From Roseovarius spongiae (GTDB lineage: Bacteria > Pseudomonadota > Alphaproteobacteria > Rhodobacterales > Rhodobacteraceae), in contig NZ_RAPE01000007.1 in NCBI RefSeq assembly GCF_003651245.1, positions 1-64,000 on the forward strand: a stretch of DNA of 64,000 bases. The letters run 5' to 3'. Below the pieces are notes generated by a model. The model had not been told where the DNA came from. It saw only the letters and a program-made list of their open reading frames with translations, and searched no databases. A program made the position numbers and the translations under genes. This document shows positions 25,111 through 33,663 of this stretch, one piece after another; the first letter of the stretch is position 1, and each line of letters starts with the position of its first letter.

Positions 25111-27663
25111 ATGGCGGATGAAAGTAAACCCGTTGTCATTGTCACCGGTTCGAGCGGTTATCTCGGGGCTGCGGTGGTGCGGCGCCTGCATGAACGTTAT
25201 CGCGTCGTCGGCCTTGATCGGTACTCACCGCCGCATCCACCGCATCAGGCCGAGTGCGTTTGTTTCGACATCACCGATCAGGCCAGTGTCGATACCGCTC
25301 TTGACCGCGTGCGTCTTGCCTATGGCGACAAGATTGCCGCCTGCGTTCATCTTGCCGCCTATTTCGACCTGACCGGCAGGGATGACCCCGCCTATGATGC
25401 GGTCACGGTCGAAGGGTCGAAACGTCTTCTGAAGGGACTTCAGGCGTTTGAACTGGAACAGTTCGTTTTCGCGTCAACGATGTTGGCCCATGGCCCGACC
25501 GAGCCGGGCGAGCCGATCACCGAGGACCATCCCTTCGACCCGAAATTGCCCTACCGGGCTTCGAAAGTGCGCACGGAAGAAGCGCTGCGCGAGGAACGCG
25601 GCGACGAGAAACTCGTCCTGATGCGCCCCGCCGGTATCTACGACGACACCGGGAAATCCACCTTCCTCGCCCATCAGATCGCCCGAATTTACGAACACCG
25701 CGTCAGCGGCAAGGTCTATCCGGGCGATCTTTCGCGCGGGCAGGCGTTTCTGCACCTCGACGACTTCCTCGACGCGGTGGAGCGCATCGTTGACCGTCGC
25801 GGCGATCTGCCCGACGTTTTTCCCGTACTTCTTGGCGAGACTGATCCGATTCCGTTCGGCGAATTGCAGCGTCTGATCGGTCGCGAGTTGCATGGCGAGG
25901 ACTGGATCACCTGGAACGTGCCGCCGACACTGGCCAAGCTGGGTGCCTGGACGGAAAACAAGATCTTCGGCGAGGATGCCTTCATTCGAGCATGGATGGT
26001 CGATATTTCCAGCGATCACTATGAACTCGATCTTTCGACGGCGAAAAGGCACCTGGCCTGGACGCCCGAGCACAGCCTGCGGGCGGACATGCCGGGCATA
26101 CTTCAGGCTTTGAAGGACGATCCCCACGGATGGTATGAGACGAACGGATTGAACGCCGCGCGAGTCTCGGCGGCCAAGGTCGAGAACGCCGCGGCCAGAG
26201 AGGCTGATCAGGACGCCCCCTCCGAGGCCGAGGTAGACGCGGCAGGCCGCGAGCACGATCAGCACATGCGGCAGATGCATTTCTCGATGCTCTGGGTGCA
26301 CTGGCTGGTCATGGCCCTCGGCCTGTGGCTTGCCACAGCGCCATCGGTGTTCGGTACCTTCGATCAAACAGAGTTCAGCGCGGCGGTCCAACGCGTGACA
26401 GAGGATCGCGGACTCTGGGCTGCTGCGACCCGCAGTTGGATGACTGCCTGGAACGACGTGTTCACCGGACTTGGGTTCATGGTCTTCGCGGCGTTCTCGC
26501 TGCGTCATGGCAATGGCTGGGCACAATGGGCGAACGCTGCGCTTGGCGTCTGGCTGCTGGCCGCCCCGCTGGTGTTCTGGACTCCGGATGCGGTCGTCTA
26601 TGCCAATGACACGCTGATCGGAGCATTGGTGATCGCGCTGACGATCCTGATCCCCATGATGCCGGGCATGTCGCGCGAAGGGATGATGGACGACACCGAT
26701 ATCCCCCCCGGCTGGACCTACTGCCCCTCCACCTACGTTCAGCGCTTGCCGATCATCGCTCTCGGGGTCGTGGGTTTTATCCTGTCGCGCATCCTGTCGG
26801 CCTATCAACTGGGCCATGTGGACGGCGTGTGGGAGCCGTTCTTCTCGTCGCCCTCCGCGCTGAACGGAACCGAGTACATCATCACCTCCGACGTCTCGAA
26901 AGCGTGGCCGATTGCGGACGGCGGCCTTGGTGCCATGAGCTACATGTTCGAGATCCTCATGGGCGTCATGGGCAGCCGCCTGCGCTGGCGCACGATGCCG
27001 TGGATGGTGGCGCTCTTCGGCATCGTGGTCGGTCCGCTCGGGGTGATCAGCATCTATTTCATCATCATTCAGCCGATAGCCATCGGCACTTATTGCACGA
27101 TCTGTCTGCTGGCGGCGCTGGCGATGCTGATCATGATCCCGTTCTCTCTTGATGAGATCGTGGCGATGATCCAGTTCATGGTCTGGAACACCCGCCGGGG
27201 CAGACCGTTCTGGCGCGCGTTCTTCCGGGGCGATGCGCTACCCGGTGGCACGACCGGAGGCGAAATGAGCTTTGATGCACGACCGATGCAAATCTTTCGA
27301 CAAAGCGCCCGCGGCGTCACCGTTCCCTGGACACTCGGGCTAAGCGCGGCAATCGGTGCCTTCCTGATGCTGTCGCGCGCGATCTTCGGCAACGAAGCGG
27401 CAATGGCGAACAGCGATCATCTTCTGGGCGCGCTGGTCCTGACCACCGCGGTCATCGCCTGGGCCGAGGTCGCACGCCCCCTGAGGTTCCTCAACATCCT
27501 CTTCGGCCTTTGGCTCATTATCGCGCCATGGTTGCTGGACGGAGGAACCGTTGCGGGTGGCTTGGTCGGCATCCTTTCCGGGTTGGCGCTTGTCGCCCTC
27601 AGCATGCCGCGCGGCAAGCGCAGCAAGGAGCACTACGGAAGTTGGGACCGGTTCATCGTCTGA
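25111..27663 (+). CDS. SDR epimerase fused to SPW-repeat and VKOR-like membrane domains, 850 aa
   Basis: Residues 1-330 are an extended short-chain dehydrogenase: VTGSSGYLGAAVVRRL is the NAD(P) motif, and YRASK (about 150) holds the catalytic Tyr and Lys. A charged linker (about 350-385) leads to a membrane half with about 10-12 helices. SPW-type repeats are seen near 396-415 and 440-520 (SMLWVHWLVMALGLWLATAP; NDVFTGLGFMVFAAF), and again at the C-terminus. Between them, about 545-680 resembles a vitamin K epoxide reductase domain ending TYCTICLLAALAMLIMIP, where CTIC would be the redox CxxC. A GGAG site supports the ATG at 25111. Role unknown; context suggests periplasmic thiol or quinone chemistry under copper stress. 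Confidence 0.75.
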   Translation: MADESKPVVIVTGSSGYLGAAVVRRLHERYRVVGLDRYSPPHPPHQAECVCFDITDQASVDTALDRVRLAYGDKIAACVHLAAYFDLTGRDDPAYDAVTVEGSKRLLKGLQAFELEQFVFASTMLAHGPTEPGEPITEDHPFDPKLPYRASKVRTEEALREERGDEKLVLMRPAGIYDDTGKSTFLAHQIARIYEHRVSGKVYPGDLSRGQAFLHLDDFLDAVERIVDRRGDLPDVFPVLLGETDPIPFGELQRLIGRELHGEDWITWNVPPTLAKLGAWTENKIFGEDAFIRAWMVDISSDHYELDLSTAKRHLAWTPEHSLRADMPGILQALKDDPHGWYETNGLNAARVSAAKVENAAAREADQDAPSEAEVDAAGREHDQHMRQMHFSMLWVHWLVMALGLWLATAPSVFGTFDQTEFSAAVQRVTEDRGLWAAATRSWMTAWNDVFTGLGFMVFAAFSLRHGNGWAQWANAALGVWLLAAPLVFWTPDAVVYANDTLIGALVIALTILIPMMPGMSREGMMDDTDIPPGWTYCPSTYVQRLPIIALGVVGFILSRILSAYQLGHVDGVWEPFFSSPSALNGTEYIITSDVSKAWPIADGGLGAMSYMFEILMGVMGSRLRWRTMPWMVALFGIVVGPLGVISIYFIIIQPIAIGTYCTICLLAALAMLIMIPFSLDEIVAMIQFMVWNTRRGRPFWRAFFRGDALPGGTTGGEMSFDARPMQIFRQSARGVTVPWTLGLSAAIGAFLMLSRAIFGNEAAMANSDHLLGALVLTTAVIAWAEVARPLRFLNILFGLWLIIAPWLLDGGTVAGGLVGILSGLALVALSMPRGKRSKEHYGSWDRFIV

Positions 27664-27749
27664 ATGGCAGCTACGTACCGCTGAAACTGCGCGTGGTGTT
27701 CGGCGACCAAGCTTAAAGCAAGGCGTCAAACAAACTCCAAGGATTTTCC

Positions 27750-27780
27750 TTGACCTTCCAGTAAGTGGAACTTCTATATC
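27750..27780 (+). promoter_or_regulatory. CueR-type promoter of cueR
   Basis: TTGACC (27750-27755) and TATATC (27775-27780) flank a 19-base spacer TTCCAGTAAGTGGAACTTC containing the CCTTCCA...TGGAAC dyad. The overlong spacer and dyad are the hallmark of MerR/CueR-activated promoters. It lies 26 bases before the cueR ATG. Confidence 0.8.
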
Positions 27781-27806
27781 ACTTTTTGAAGAGAGGATCA
27801 TCGGCC

Positions 27807-28235
27807 ATGAACATCGGAAATGTGTCTGAACAAAGCGGGTTGCCCGCAAAAACGATCCGATATTATGAGGATATCGGCCTTGTGCAACCGTCGCGGCACG
27901 AAAACGGCTACCGCGATTTTGCTGTTCAGGATCTGCACAAGCTGGCGTTTCTCGGCCGGGCCCGGTCCTTGGGTTTCAGCATCAAGGAGTGCCGCACGCT
28001 ATTGTCGCTGTACGAGGATCGCGAACGCTCCAGTGCCGACGTCAAGGCAATCGCCCAAAGTCACCTCACGCGGGTGGACCGGAAAATCAAGGAGTTGCAG
28101 GCCCTGAGCGCGACACTTCGAGATCTTGTTGTTCGGTGTCATGGCGATGAACGACCTGATTGCCCGATTATGGATGATTTGACGCGCTCCGACTTCGCGA
28201 AGACGCGAAAGCATCTCGCTGGAACAACCCTCTAA
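27807..28235 (+). CDS. cueR: CueR/HmrR copper-responsive MerR regulator
   Basis: 142-residue MerR-family activator. The helix-turn-helix is VSEQSGLPAKTIRYYEDIGL, a long dimerisation helix follows (about 78-110), and the metal loop is CHGDERPDCPI near residues 112-122. The two cysteines eight apart are the Cu(I) ligands of CueR. The longer frame begins at 27765, but the ATG at 27807 with GAGAGG upstream fits the family's MNIG start. It probably controls its own promoter at 27750, the boxes at 24819 and 24890, and the copper genes downstream. Confidence 0.9.
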   Translation: MNIGNVSEQSGLPAKTIRYYEDIGLVQPSRHENGYRDFAVQDLHKLAFLGRARSLGFSIKECRTLLSLYEDRERSSADVKAIAQSHLTRVDRKIKELQALSATLRDLVVRCHGDERPDCPIMDDLTRSDFAKTRKHLAGTTL

Positions 28236-28254
28236 ACATTGGTAAGTAATTCCC

Positions 28255-28596
28255 ATGCACCTCTTCGCCCGCCTCATGATGACAGCCGTCCTTGCCGCCT
28301 TCGCGGCGAGCTCGGTTGCGCATGCGGCCGGTTCAGCGAGGATGGCATCGGAAATGATCGTTGCGGGTGTCGACGTGACAGGTGCCGGCTGCGAGGCGTG
28401 TGATGACGATGCGGCGGGAACCTTAGGCATCGCATGCGATTTCGTGTGCAACTCGGCGGTCGCCGCCGCGCTGGTGGAAACGTCGGCGGGATGCGGTCCT
28501 TTTGCAGTTTCGAGCGCTCATGGAATGATGATCGAGCAAGATTTTCACGGTCTGACCGGCCCGCCAGCCAAACAACCTCCAAGACTCCTTCTCTGA
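28255..28596 (+). CDS. Putative secreted Cys-rich protein, 113 aa
   Basis: Has a plausible Sec signal peptide (MHLFARLMMTAVLAAFAASS, cleavage near VAHAA) and six cysteines afterwards, in CEACDD, IACDFVC and AGCGP, spaced like a small metal-binding or disulfide-rich domain. It is 19 bases downstream of cueR with only a weak ribosome site. The C-terminus is proline-rich. No family recognised. Its place in the copper cluster suggests a periplasmic metal-binding role. Confidence 0.55.
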   Translation: MHLFARLMMTAVLAAFAASSVAHAAGSARMASEMIVAGVDVTGAGCEACDDDAAGTLGIACDFVCNSAVAAALVETSAGCGPFAVSSAHGMMIEQDFHGLTGPPAKQPPRLLL

Positions 28597-28599
28597 TCT

Positions 28600-28630
28600 G
28601 ACACGCGCCGCGGCTTTGCGGCCTCGTGTC
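28600..28630. terminator. Strong GC hairpin after the Cys-rich gene
   Basis: GACACG-GCCGC pairs with GCGGC-CGTGTC around a short loop, with small bulges. There is no T-run, so it may be a transcript-stabilising or attenuating hairpin rather than a full terminator, between cueR-28255 and the multicopper oxidase. Confidence 0.4.
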
Positions 28631-28735
28631 ATACCGTGACGCCAGAGCCATGACGCTCCGCGTTGCGGGTACTCCCAACCGCAGTTGCCGCTATGGCTCC
28701 GGCGGAGGATCCAATTATCAGAGAGCTCCTGTCCG

Positions 28736-30187
28736 ATGTCGTTGAAATACAAACCTACCGTGACGCGCCGCGCCTTTGTCGCGTCGTCGCTCGCGGGTGT
28801 CATGTCCACCACTCTGCCTTTTCCGGGGGCGGCGGAAGCCGCCACCCAGAGATTCTCGCTCCGGGCCGCACAGGGAAGGACACGGCTTGTTCCTGAGCCA
28901 CATCCCGACACCGCGGCCTGGTGCTACAACGGCAAAGTACCGGGCCCGGAGATCCGCATCCGGCAAGGCGAACGCCTGCAGGTCGAGGTTACCAACGACC
29001 TTGCAGAGGAAACTACCGTGCATTGGCATGGTATCCGGCTTCCGAACGCAATGGACGGGGTGCCGCACCTTACACAGGTGCCGATCGCCCCGGGCGACAA
29101 GTTCGTCTATGAATTCGATGCAGTCGATGCCGGCACCTTCTGGTATCATCCGCACCAGCGCAGCTTTGAACAGATCGGCAGAGGATTGTACGGCGCGCTG
29201 ATTGTCGAAGAGAAAGAACCACCGCGGGTTGACCGCGAGGTCACCTGGATTCTGGACGATTGGCGACTGACCGAGAGCGCGGCGATTTCGGACGATTTCG
29301 GCGACTTGGGTGACATGAGCCATGGCGGCCGCCTTGGCAATACAGTCACGGTCAACGGCAACGTTGCGGATACCTTCAGCGTAAAATCCGGTGAGCGAAT
29401 TCGCATCCGGCTCATCAACACGGCCAACGCCCGTATCTTCGCGCTGAACTTCGAGGGCCATGCACCTCGGATTATTGCGCTTGATGGACAGCCCGTAGAA
29501 CCGCACGCGCCACAGGACGGGCTGGTGCTGCTGGGTCCCGCAATGCGCGTGGACCTGATCCTCGACTGTACCGCCGCTCCCAACGCAAAGGCACAGGTCG
29601 TCGACCGTGCCTATCAAGACAGTCCATACCGCATCCTTGATCTGGCCTATGACGAAACCGCCTTGCGCGATGCCCCGCCGGACTGGCCAATGAGTTTGAC
29701 CCCTAATCCCTTGCCTGAACCCGACCTTGCCGCCGCGAGCCGCCATGAAGTGGTGTTTACCGGCGGAATGATGGGTCAGATGGTCGAACGGCAGATGGGC
29801 CTTTCCGGATCCAATCGCATGATGGGGGGTGGCATGATGGGGATGCAGGGCAAAAGCCCGGGTATCTGGTTCGTCAACGGCGTGGCCGCCGAAGAACGTG
29901 TCAGCGACCCCTTTCTGACCCTCGCGCGCGACACCAGCCACATTCTCGAACTGACCAACGCGACGGCCTTCGCACACCCGATCCATCTGCACGGTCATTC
30001 GTTCCGGGTGATCAGCCGAAACGGCGTTCCGACCGAGCATCAGGAATGGCAGGACACGGTTTTCATGTCCGTCGCCGAACGGGTCGAAATCGCATTTGTC
30101 GCCGACAATCCCGGCGACTGGATGTTCCACTGCCACATTGCCGAGCATATGGCCGCCGGAATGATGGGCGTTATCCGCGTCACGTGA
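28736..30187 (+). CDS. Multicopper oxidase (CueO/CopA-like), Tat-exported
   Basis: 483-residue multicopper oxidase. The N-terminus has a twin-arginine signal (TRRAFVASSLAGV). Copper ligands are intact: HWHGI (about 103), WYHPHQ (about 142), HPIHLHGHS (about 416-424) and HCHIAEHMAAGMMGV (about 463-477). A Met-rich insert around 338-365 (GGMMGQMVERQMG, MMGGGMMGMQG) resembles the Cu(I)-binding helix of CueO. Oxidises Cu(I) to Cu(II) in the periplasm. The ATG at 28736 is preferred over an upstream frame start at 28685 because it places the Tat motif near the N-terminus. First structural gene of the run to 35.4 kb. Confidence 0.9.
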   Translation: MSLKYKPTVTRRAFVASSLAGVMSTTLPFPGAAEAATQRFSLRAAQGRTRLVPEPHPDTAAWCYNGKVPGPEIRIRQGERLQVEVTNDLAEETTVHWHGIRLPNAMDGVPHLTQVPIAPGDKFVYEFDAVDAGTFWYHPHQRSFEQIGRGLYGALIVEEKEPPRVDREVTWILDDWRLTESAAISDDFGDLGDMSHGGRLGNTVTVNGNVADTFSVKSGERIRIRLINTANARIFALNFEGHAPRIIALDGQPVEPHAPQDGLVLLGPAMRVDLILDCTAAPNAKAQVVDRAYQDSPYRILDLAYDETALRDAPPDWPMSLTPNPLPEPDLAAASRHEVVFTGGMMGQMVERQMGLSGSNRMMGGGMMGMQGKSPGIWFVNGVAAEERVSDPFLTLARDTSHILELTNATAFAHPIHLHGHSFRVISRNGVPTEHQEWQDTVFMSVAERVEIAFVADNPGDWMFHCHIAEHMAAGMMGVIRVT

Positions 30188-30204
30188 ACCCTGGAGACTA
30201 AGAC

Positions 30205-31137
30205 ATGAGAACCGCAACAATGGAATTTGAACCGACTAGGCGTCACTTTCTGTCGATGGGTGCGAGTGCTGGCGCAATGCTCGCATTGCCCGGCGCGGTG
30301 CGCGCGGCAAGTGGGATCACAGACATGCGCCTGCTCGCCTTCGATGGCGACAGGTTGTTGACCGCAAGTGAAACACTGATGGCCAGCCCTGACGGCGGTC
30401 GCAGCTGGCATGAGCGGCCAACACCCGCGCCATTCTCCTCGATTGCCACGCATCCTGCGCGTCCCGGACGTGTGCTTGCCGGTTTGGCGCAGGAAGGCGT
30501 GGCCGTGTCCGACGATGGTGGGGCGACATGGCTGCGCCGAAGCGAGGGGCTCGCACCCGGCGAGGTCACCGCGGTGATTGTGGCGGCCGGAAATCCTAAC
30601 ATGTTCTATGTCGCGATCCGTGGCGACGGACTTTGGAAGAGCGAGGATACGGGCAAAACATGGTCACTTGCGATGGACCGGCCCTGGCTCGACGAAGCCG
30701 AGCGCGATCCACTTGCGTTGGCGTCGGTCGATCTCGAAACAGGGATGGGCGGCATCTGGATCTATGCCGGAACCGAGAAGGGTCTGACCCGCGTTCCGGA
30801 TTGTTTCTGCCGCTGGCAGGATGTCCAACCCGGTAATGCAATGGACGCTCTGGTGACGGGCGATGCACCGCCGGCTGAGGCACCACTGCCTTCTGACGAG
30901 CCGATCCTGTCGCTGGTCAGCGCCCCCACGGCACCGTCGACGCTTTTCGCGGCGCTGCCGTCCGGGGTGTGGACGTCACAGGACGGCGGTGTGGTCTGGG
31001 CGCACAAAGCAAAAGGGCAGGGGAGGGCCGTCGCGGTCCACCCCACAGACGAAAATCACGTAGTCGCCATCCTCGATGGCAACCTGAAACTCAGCCGCGA
31101 TGGCGGCGCAACCTGGACCACCATCGCGGTCGCATGA
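30205..31137 (+). CDS. Exported beta-propeller (BNR/VPS10-type repeat) protein
   Basis: 310 residues with a Tat-like signal (TRRHFLSMGASAGAMLAL). At least four propeller blades show Asp-box style repeats: SPDGGRSWHE, SDDGGATWLRR, SEDTGKTWSL, SQDGGVVWAH and SRDGGATWTT. Similar proteins, annotated as F510_1955-type glycosyl hydrolases, accompany copper-resistance genes, but no glycosidase residues can be pointed to. It lies 17 bases after the multicopper oxidase and its last base is shared with the next possible start, so it is in the same operon. Probably a periplasmic scaffold. Confidence 0.75.
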   Translation: MRTATMEFEPTRRHFLSMGASAGAMLALPGAVRAASGITDMRLLAFDGDRLLTASETLMASPDGGRSWHERPTPAPFSSIATHPARPGRVLAGLAQEGVAVSDDGGATWLRRSEGLAPGEVTAVIVAAGNPNMFYVAIRGDGLWKSEDTGKTWSLAMDRPWLDEAERDPLALASVDLETGMGGIWIYAGTEKGLTRVPDCFCRWQDVQPGNAMDALVTGDAPPAEAPLPSDEPILSLVSAPTAPSTLFAALPSGVWTSQDGGVVWAHKAKGQGRAVAVHPTDENHVVAILDGNLKLSRDGGATWTTIAVA

Positions 31138-31148
31138 TGGAGAACCCC

Positions 31149-31646
31149 ATGAAGAGAAGAATTTTCCTTGCATCCCTCGCTGCACTTGGCGTTGGCGGAA
31201 CCTTCGCGTTGACGACGCTGACCGCGGCGCAAGGCACTGACGACACGACCGATTTCACCGCACCAGATGCGGCAGGCGGGCCAAAGCAGATCATCATCTG
31301 GCGCGATCCCGGCTGCGGCTGCTGCGATGCCTATGCCGATTATTTGGAGGAACACGGCTATCAGGTGACGCGTGTCGATGACCGCAACTTTGACAAGCGC
31401 TCAGTTGAGGTCGGTGTTCCCGAACAAGGGCTCGGCTGCCACCTGGCCGAGATCGAAGGCTATTACGTCAGCGGACTGGTGCCAGTCGAAATCATGGAGC
31501 GGCTGGTCTCCGAAAAGCCGGACATCACCGGCATTACGCTGCCAGGGATGCCGCGCAATGCTCCGGGTATGGCACGTGAGAAGACCGGCACGCTCAAGAC
31601 CTATGCGTTCGGCGAGGGCGGGATCACCGTTTACTCCAATGAATGA
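31149..31646 (+). CDS. DUF411 metal-binding protein
   Basis: 165 residues with a signal peptide (KRRIFLASLAALGVGG). The DUF411 signature is WRDPGCGCCDAYADYL (CxCC, near residue 58) plus the later GLGCHLAEIEGYYVSGLVP and LPGMPRNAPGM. Such proteins bind Cu or other soft metals in the periplasm. An ATG overlapping the previous stop exists at 31134, but the one at 31149 has GGAG eight bases upstream. A second DUF411 protein is encoded at 51750-52205. Confidence 0.85.
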   Translation: MKRRIFLASLAALGVGGTFALTTLTAAQGTDDTTDFTAPDAAGGPKQIIIWRDPGCGCCDAYADYLEEHGYQVTRVDDRNFDKRSVEVGVPEQGLGCHLAEIEGYYVSGLVPVEIMERLVSEKPDITGITLPGMPRNAPGMAREKTGTLKTYAFGEGGITVYSNE

Positions 31647-31779
31647 ATGCATGGACATGATGAGCGGCTCAATGATGGGAGGGATGATGATCGGCGGCGG
31701 GATTTTGCTGCTGCTTGTCGTCCTGGTTCTGCTGCTGAGCCTCGCCGCACTCGTGAAATACCTCCGGAGTACGATATGA
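31639..31779 (+). CDS. Tiny Met-rich single-span membrane protein, 46 aa
   Basis: Head rich in Met (MNECMDMMSGSMMGGMMIGGG), one long Leu/Val helix and a VKYLRSTI tail. It is a clear sister of the 39-residue protein at 24971. It overlaps the end of the DUF411 gene by eight bases and the start of the cytochrome c gene by four (ATGA), so it is locked into the operon by translational coupling. Likely binds Cu(I) at the membrane; not proven. Confidence 0.75.
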   Translation: MNECMDMMSGSMMGGMMIGGGILLLLVVLVLLLSLAALVKYLRSTI

Positions 31780-32261
31780 GACGGGCCGCGACCTTTGGTG
31801 CGGTCGCCTTCGCGCTGACCGCAATCGGCTTTGGCGTCCTTGCCGAACCTGGCCTCGATAATGGCTCGGTGAGCGGCCTGTCTTTCCTCGGGGAGTCCGT
31901 GACAGGGGCTGATATCGCAGCGGGCGAGGCGCTATATGCGGAGAGTTGCGCGTCCTGCCATGGCGCTGAACTGGAAGGGCAGCCTGACTGGCGCCGGCGA
32001 TTGGACAACGGTCGCATGCCCGCGCCGCCGCACGACGAAACTGGCCATACCTGGCACCATTCAGACCGGAATCTCTTCATCGTGACCAAGGGAGGCGTCG
32101 GCGCGATCGTCCCCGGTTACGAGAGCGACATGCCCGCGTTCGAAGACATCCTGACCGACGATGAGATTGCCGATGTACTCTCATATATCAAGAGTACGTG
32201 GCCGGACCGTCAGCGCGAATTCCAGGCGGAAGTCTCCGCCAACGACAAAGGTGATTTATGA
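31776..32261 (+). CDS. Monohaem c-type cytochrome, periplasmic
   Basis: 161 residues. Signal or anchor at the N-terminus (RRAATFGAVAFALTAIGFG), a single haem motif CASCH (about residue 53) and a distal methionine in YESDMPAFEDIL (about 118). This is class I cytochrome c layout. HHSDRN near 88 and the SYIKSTWP C-terminus fit the copper-island cytochromes found beside multicopper oxidases. Probably an electron carrier for the oxidase or the TlpA-like proteins that follow. Coupled to the gene before it by ATGA and to the next one by four bases. Confidence 0.87.
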   Translation: MRRAATFGAVAFALTAIGFGVLAEPGLDNGSVSGLSFLGESVTGADIAAGEALYAESCASCHGAELEGQPDWRRRLDNGRMPAPPHDETGHTWHHSDRNLFIVTKGGVGAIVPGYESDMPAFEDILTDDEIADVLSYIKSTWPDRQREFQAEVSANDKGDL

Positions 32262-32830
32262 GCCCGGTGGAGGAACCACGCCGCCGGAAGGGTCGGCTTG
32301 TGTCCGTGCTGCCGGTCGTGATCTTCGCCCTCATTGGCGCGGGCTTCTACTGGGGCCTGTTCAATGGCGACGACAATCTGCCTTCACCGCTTATCGGAAA
32401 GGCAGTGCCCGAATTCGACCTGCCGCCGATCGAAGGGCGGGCAGACGGTCTGTCGACCGCCGACCTGAAAGGGCAGGTGTCCATCGTCAATGTCTGGGCG
32501 TCCTGGTGCGTGCCATGCCGGGTCGAGATGCCCTTGCTGAACGAATTGGCCGCTCGGGACGAAACTGCGATTTTCGGTATCAATTACAAGGACCGCCCCG
32601 AGGAAGCTCTGAGTTTTCTTGTAGAGCTTGGTGACCCGTATACGCGGATCGGTGCCGACCGGAACGGGCGCGTGTCCATCGACTGGGGCGTCTACGGGAT
32701 TCCGGAAACTTTCGTAATCGATGCCGACGGCCGGATCGCCTACAAGCATATCGGCCCTTTCAACCGCCGCTCACTGGAAGAAGACATCCTCCCGTTCGTG
32801 CGGCAGCTTCAGGAAGGAGCAGAACCATGA
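32258..32830 (+). CDS. TlpA/CcmG-like thiol-disulfide protein
   Basis: 190 residues, membrane-anchored by the N-terminal helix (VSVLPVVIFALIGAGFYWG). The thioredoxin-like fold is indicated by VWASWCVPCRVEMPLL (CVPC, about residue 82) and the cis-proline motif VYGIPETFVID (about 146). This is the pattern of CcmG/DsbE proteins that reduce apocytochrome c or deliver thiols to copper-binding proteins. It overlaps the cytochrome gene and the next thioredoxin-like gene by four bases each. Confidence 0.85.
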   Translation: MSPVEEPRRRKGRLVSVLPVVIFALIGAGFYWGLFNGDDNLPSPLIGKAVPEFDLPPIEGRADGLSTADLKGQVSIVNVWASWCVPCRVEMPLLNELAARDETAIFGINYKDRPEEALSFLVELGDPYTRIGADRNGRVSIDWGVYGIPETFVIDADGRIAYKHIGPFNRRSLEEDILPFVRQLQEGAEP

Positions 32831-33342
32831 AAAGACGCGACCTATTCGCTGGTATGGCGGCACTTGGCGTCGCGGGACCGGCTCAGGCACGGCCTCTGAT
32901 GCCGCTTCACGATAAGCCGCGCGAGATGCTGTCGCCACCATTCGTGGACGGTAAGGGCCGCGATCTGACGCTGGCGGATTTCCGGGGCAGGGTGGTTCTG
33001 CTGAATATCTGGGCGACTTGGTGCGTCCCCTGTCGCGACGAGATGCCGACACTTGATGCGTTGCAGGAAAAACTGGGCGGTGATGATTTCCACGTCCTGC
33101 CGCTGTCTATCGACCGGGCCGGGATGCGGGTCGTGCGTAGCTTCTACGACGAAATCGGCATCCGCCACCTCGAGATGTATCTCGCCGACAGCACGCGGGC
33201 CATGCTGGCCTTTGGCGCGATGGGCCTTCCTACCACGATCCTGATCGACCGCGACGGTCTCGAGCGCGGGCGACTTGTTGGACCGGCGGAGTGGGACAGC
33301 CCGGAAGTCATGGCTCAAATCCAGAATCTCATCAATGAATAG
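32827..33342 (+). CDS. Second TlpA-like thioredoxin-fold protein
   Basis: 171 residues. An N-terminal KRRDLFAGMAALGVAG looks like a short signal. The active site is IWATWCVPCRDEMPTL (about residue 60), with cis-proline loop FGAMGLPTTILIDRDG (about 135). It is distinct from the CcmG-like protein it overlaps, lacking the anchor and the YGIP motif. TlpA-type proteins deliver reducing power to cytochrome oxidase assembly factors; CcdA at 34689 is its likely electron source. Confidence 0.85.
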   Translation: MKRRDLFAGMAALGVAGPAQARPLMPLHDKPREMLSPPFVDGKGRDLTLADFRGRVVLLNIWATWCVPCRDEMPTLDALQEKLGGDDFHVLPLSIDRAGMRVVRSFYDEIGIRHLEMYLADSTRAMLAFGAMGLPTTILIDRDGLERGRLVGPAEWDSPEVMAQIQNLINE

Positions 33343-33355
33343 GAGTGAACAACGA

Positions 33356-33628
33356 ATGTCTGAAACATCTTCTCACACGGAGACACCGGTAGCAGGCCCG
33401 TGGCGGCCGCAAATGGGACGCCGAAGTCTGATTCTTGCGTCAATGGCGATCATCGGTGCCGGGCTCTACCTGAATTGGGGCTGGGTGACCGCCATCGGGG
33501 CGGCTCCGCTGATCCTGGCCTTGGCACCCTGTGCCGTTATGTGCGGGCTGGGTGCCTGTGCAATGTGCAAATCGAAATCATGCGAAAAAGAGAGTTCGGC
33601 CGCAGAACCGGGCCTGCCGAGGGACTGA
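33356..33628 (+). CDS. Small Cys-rich inner-membrane protein, 90 aa
   Basis: Two hydrophobic helices (residues about 30-48 and 50-70), then a cysteine-rich tail in the form CAVMCGLGACAMCKSKSC, a likely metal-binding or redox site facing the membrane surface. Start chosen at the ATG at 33356, with AGGAG about 10 bases upstream. No family name recalled, but such proteins recur in copper islands. In the same operon as the TlpA-like genes. Confidence 0.7.
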   Translation: MSETSSHTETPVAGPWRPQMGRRSLILASMAIIGAGLYLNWGWVTAIGAAPLILALAPCAVMCGLGACAMCKSKSCEKESSAAEPGLPRD

Positions 33629-33663
33629 ACCCGACAACCTCAAGAAACCTTAAGGAGAGACTA

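Noticed and set aside
25474..26817. 447-codon minus-strand frame opposite the SDR fusion
   Set aside because: Antisense shadow of a GC-rich gene; composition is His/Arg/Gly-rich with no motif.
28718..30220. 500-codon minus-strand frame opposite the multicopper oxidase
   Set aside because: Antisense shadow: the plus strand has every copper ligand motif, and this frame has none of a known family.
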